The translations under genes were made by a program, and so were the position numbers. Under the pieces are notes generated by a model. The model was not told where the DNA came from. It did no database searches and was given only the letters and a program-made list of their open reading frames with translations. A DNA stretch of 64,000 nucleotides, from positions 97,541,859 through 97,605,858 of the forward strand of contig JAPTHN010000001.1 in the NCBI GenBank assembly GCA_026936325.1, given 5' to 3'. The stretch's first letter is position 1; each line of letters starts with the position of its first letter. Origin of the DNA: Platynereis dumerilii (Eukaryota; Annelida; Polychaeta; Phyllodocida; Nereididae). This document shows positions 63,075 to 64,000 of this stretch, piece after piece.

Positions 63075-64000
63075 CTGGCAAACCAACTTGTATTGTTAGA
63101 TCAAACAAATGCAATACATTGAAAAGACATGTATATCTTGATTACAAATATGACATATTTATATCTCTATGTTAAATAGCACAGTTTAAAGCATATTTGA
63201 ATCTTAATACTTTACATACAAAGAGATCTGAAGCAATCCACAAATTAAGATAGCCATTTCATCTAAATTTACCATTAAAAATCTTATTTCTTTTCAAAGA
63301 ATACAATATTTACATATTGATATATTCCATATATTATAACTTATATTAGAAACACAAATATCAAACTATTGTGAATTAAACATTCAAGAAAACAACAACA
63401 TAAAACTTAGGATAAATACACCATGCTATGAGTTAAACATCTGGCTCCTCAATGCTTTGGTTGCAAGGGTTGGTAAATCAATCTATAATGGCGGAATTCT
63501 TGTAGATGTGTAATTCTTATAAATGAAGCAAATAAACTTAATATTGGGGGTTTATAGTAGACAATGCAATTGGATGCACATTGATTGTGGACACAGCACA
63601 CTGCTCGACATCTCAATTTTGCAAGAGACATCTTAAAGAGACTTAATAAATGATGGGCTGTTTGGGGCATGTGATCAATAAGGGCCAGGCATTGATTGGC
63701 AATTGACTAAGAACTGCAATGACCTGCCTTCAAATGACCCTCCTTTGGTGCACACAATTCAACTGATGGAGCTGCATCAGGAGGCTGATGGAGAACTGAT
63801 GGAGGTTGATAGAGGCTGATGCCCATGTCTTGTTTATTGATAGACCCCTTTAGAGTTCCTATTGATGGAGCAAGCTGTGTCTTTGTAGTGCACCCCCATA
63901 ACCTAACCACACAACCTAATATAAGTAGCAAGCAGCCTGCAGCAAGAAACTACAGTTCTGAAATTGTTGCAGCTGTATGCAGACTTGCAGAATCACTAAG
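63075..64000 (-). other. Partial intron upstream of exon A
   Basis: AT-rich sequence from the exon A acceptor to the window edge. No exon, transposon end or tandem array recognised. Confidence 0.6.

Overview
This is a gene-poor animal (metazoan) genomic window. It contains canonical GT-AG introns, two kinds of tRNA-derived SINE, several DNA transposons, long satellite arrays and tetranucleotide microsatellites. The heptamer TAGGCCT is unusually frequent. Large introns, C-capped transposon ends such as CAGGCCCGTAGCCAGG and a RAG/Transib-style terminal repeat suggest a marine invertebrate, perhaps an echinoderm or another non-vertebrate deuterostome. The taxonomic call is an inference with no marker gene behind it.

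One protein-coding gene is supported. It runs on the minus strand and enters from beyond the right edge. Its last five coding exons are A 62941-63074, B 46607-46781, C 32131-32273, D 26849-27077 and E 25843-26015. All splice phases agree, and together they give 283 C-terminal residues and a stop codon. The protein is Ser/Thr/Pro-rich, has several dense blocks that look conserved (TLSDFVTLVCQEA, SPVATPRSTPRSTPIPRW, LEERFLHIMPSQ) and ends in a Q/N-rich tail. It reads like a nuclear transcriptional regulator, but I could not name the family. About 6 kb of repeat-poor sequence follows the stop, ending at a poly(A)-signal-like site near 19.8 kb, and may be a very long 3' UTR.

Layout by region. 1-5893: a 103-bp satellite split by a 2.7-kb TIR element (2115-4829). 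6.1-9.1 kb: a SINE with clean target duplications and three MITE-like elements. 9745-12669: a 2.9-kb element with about 56-bp TIRs starting CACTGTG and a 5-bp duplication, which resembles the Transib/RAG transposon class and carries an array of a palindrome-derived motif. 12.7-19.8 kb: no gene seen, with a TCTA microsatellite and a SINE. 19.8-25.8 kb: putative 3' UTR. 25.8-63.1 kb: the gene. Its 14.3-kb intron holds a 29-bp and a 22-bp minisatellite (together 32.6-36.3 kb). Its 16.2-kb intron holds a decayed Tc1/mariner element (49121-50051).

The three roughly 1000-codon open frames across 32.8-36.3 kb are not genes. A 22-bp unit without stops keeps all three minus-strand frames open.
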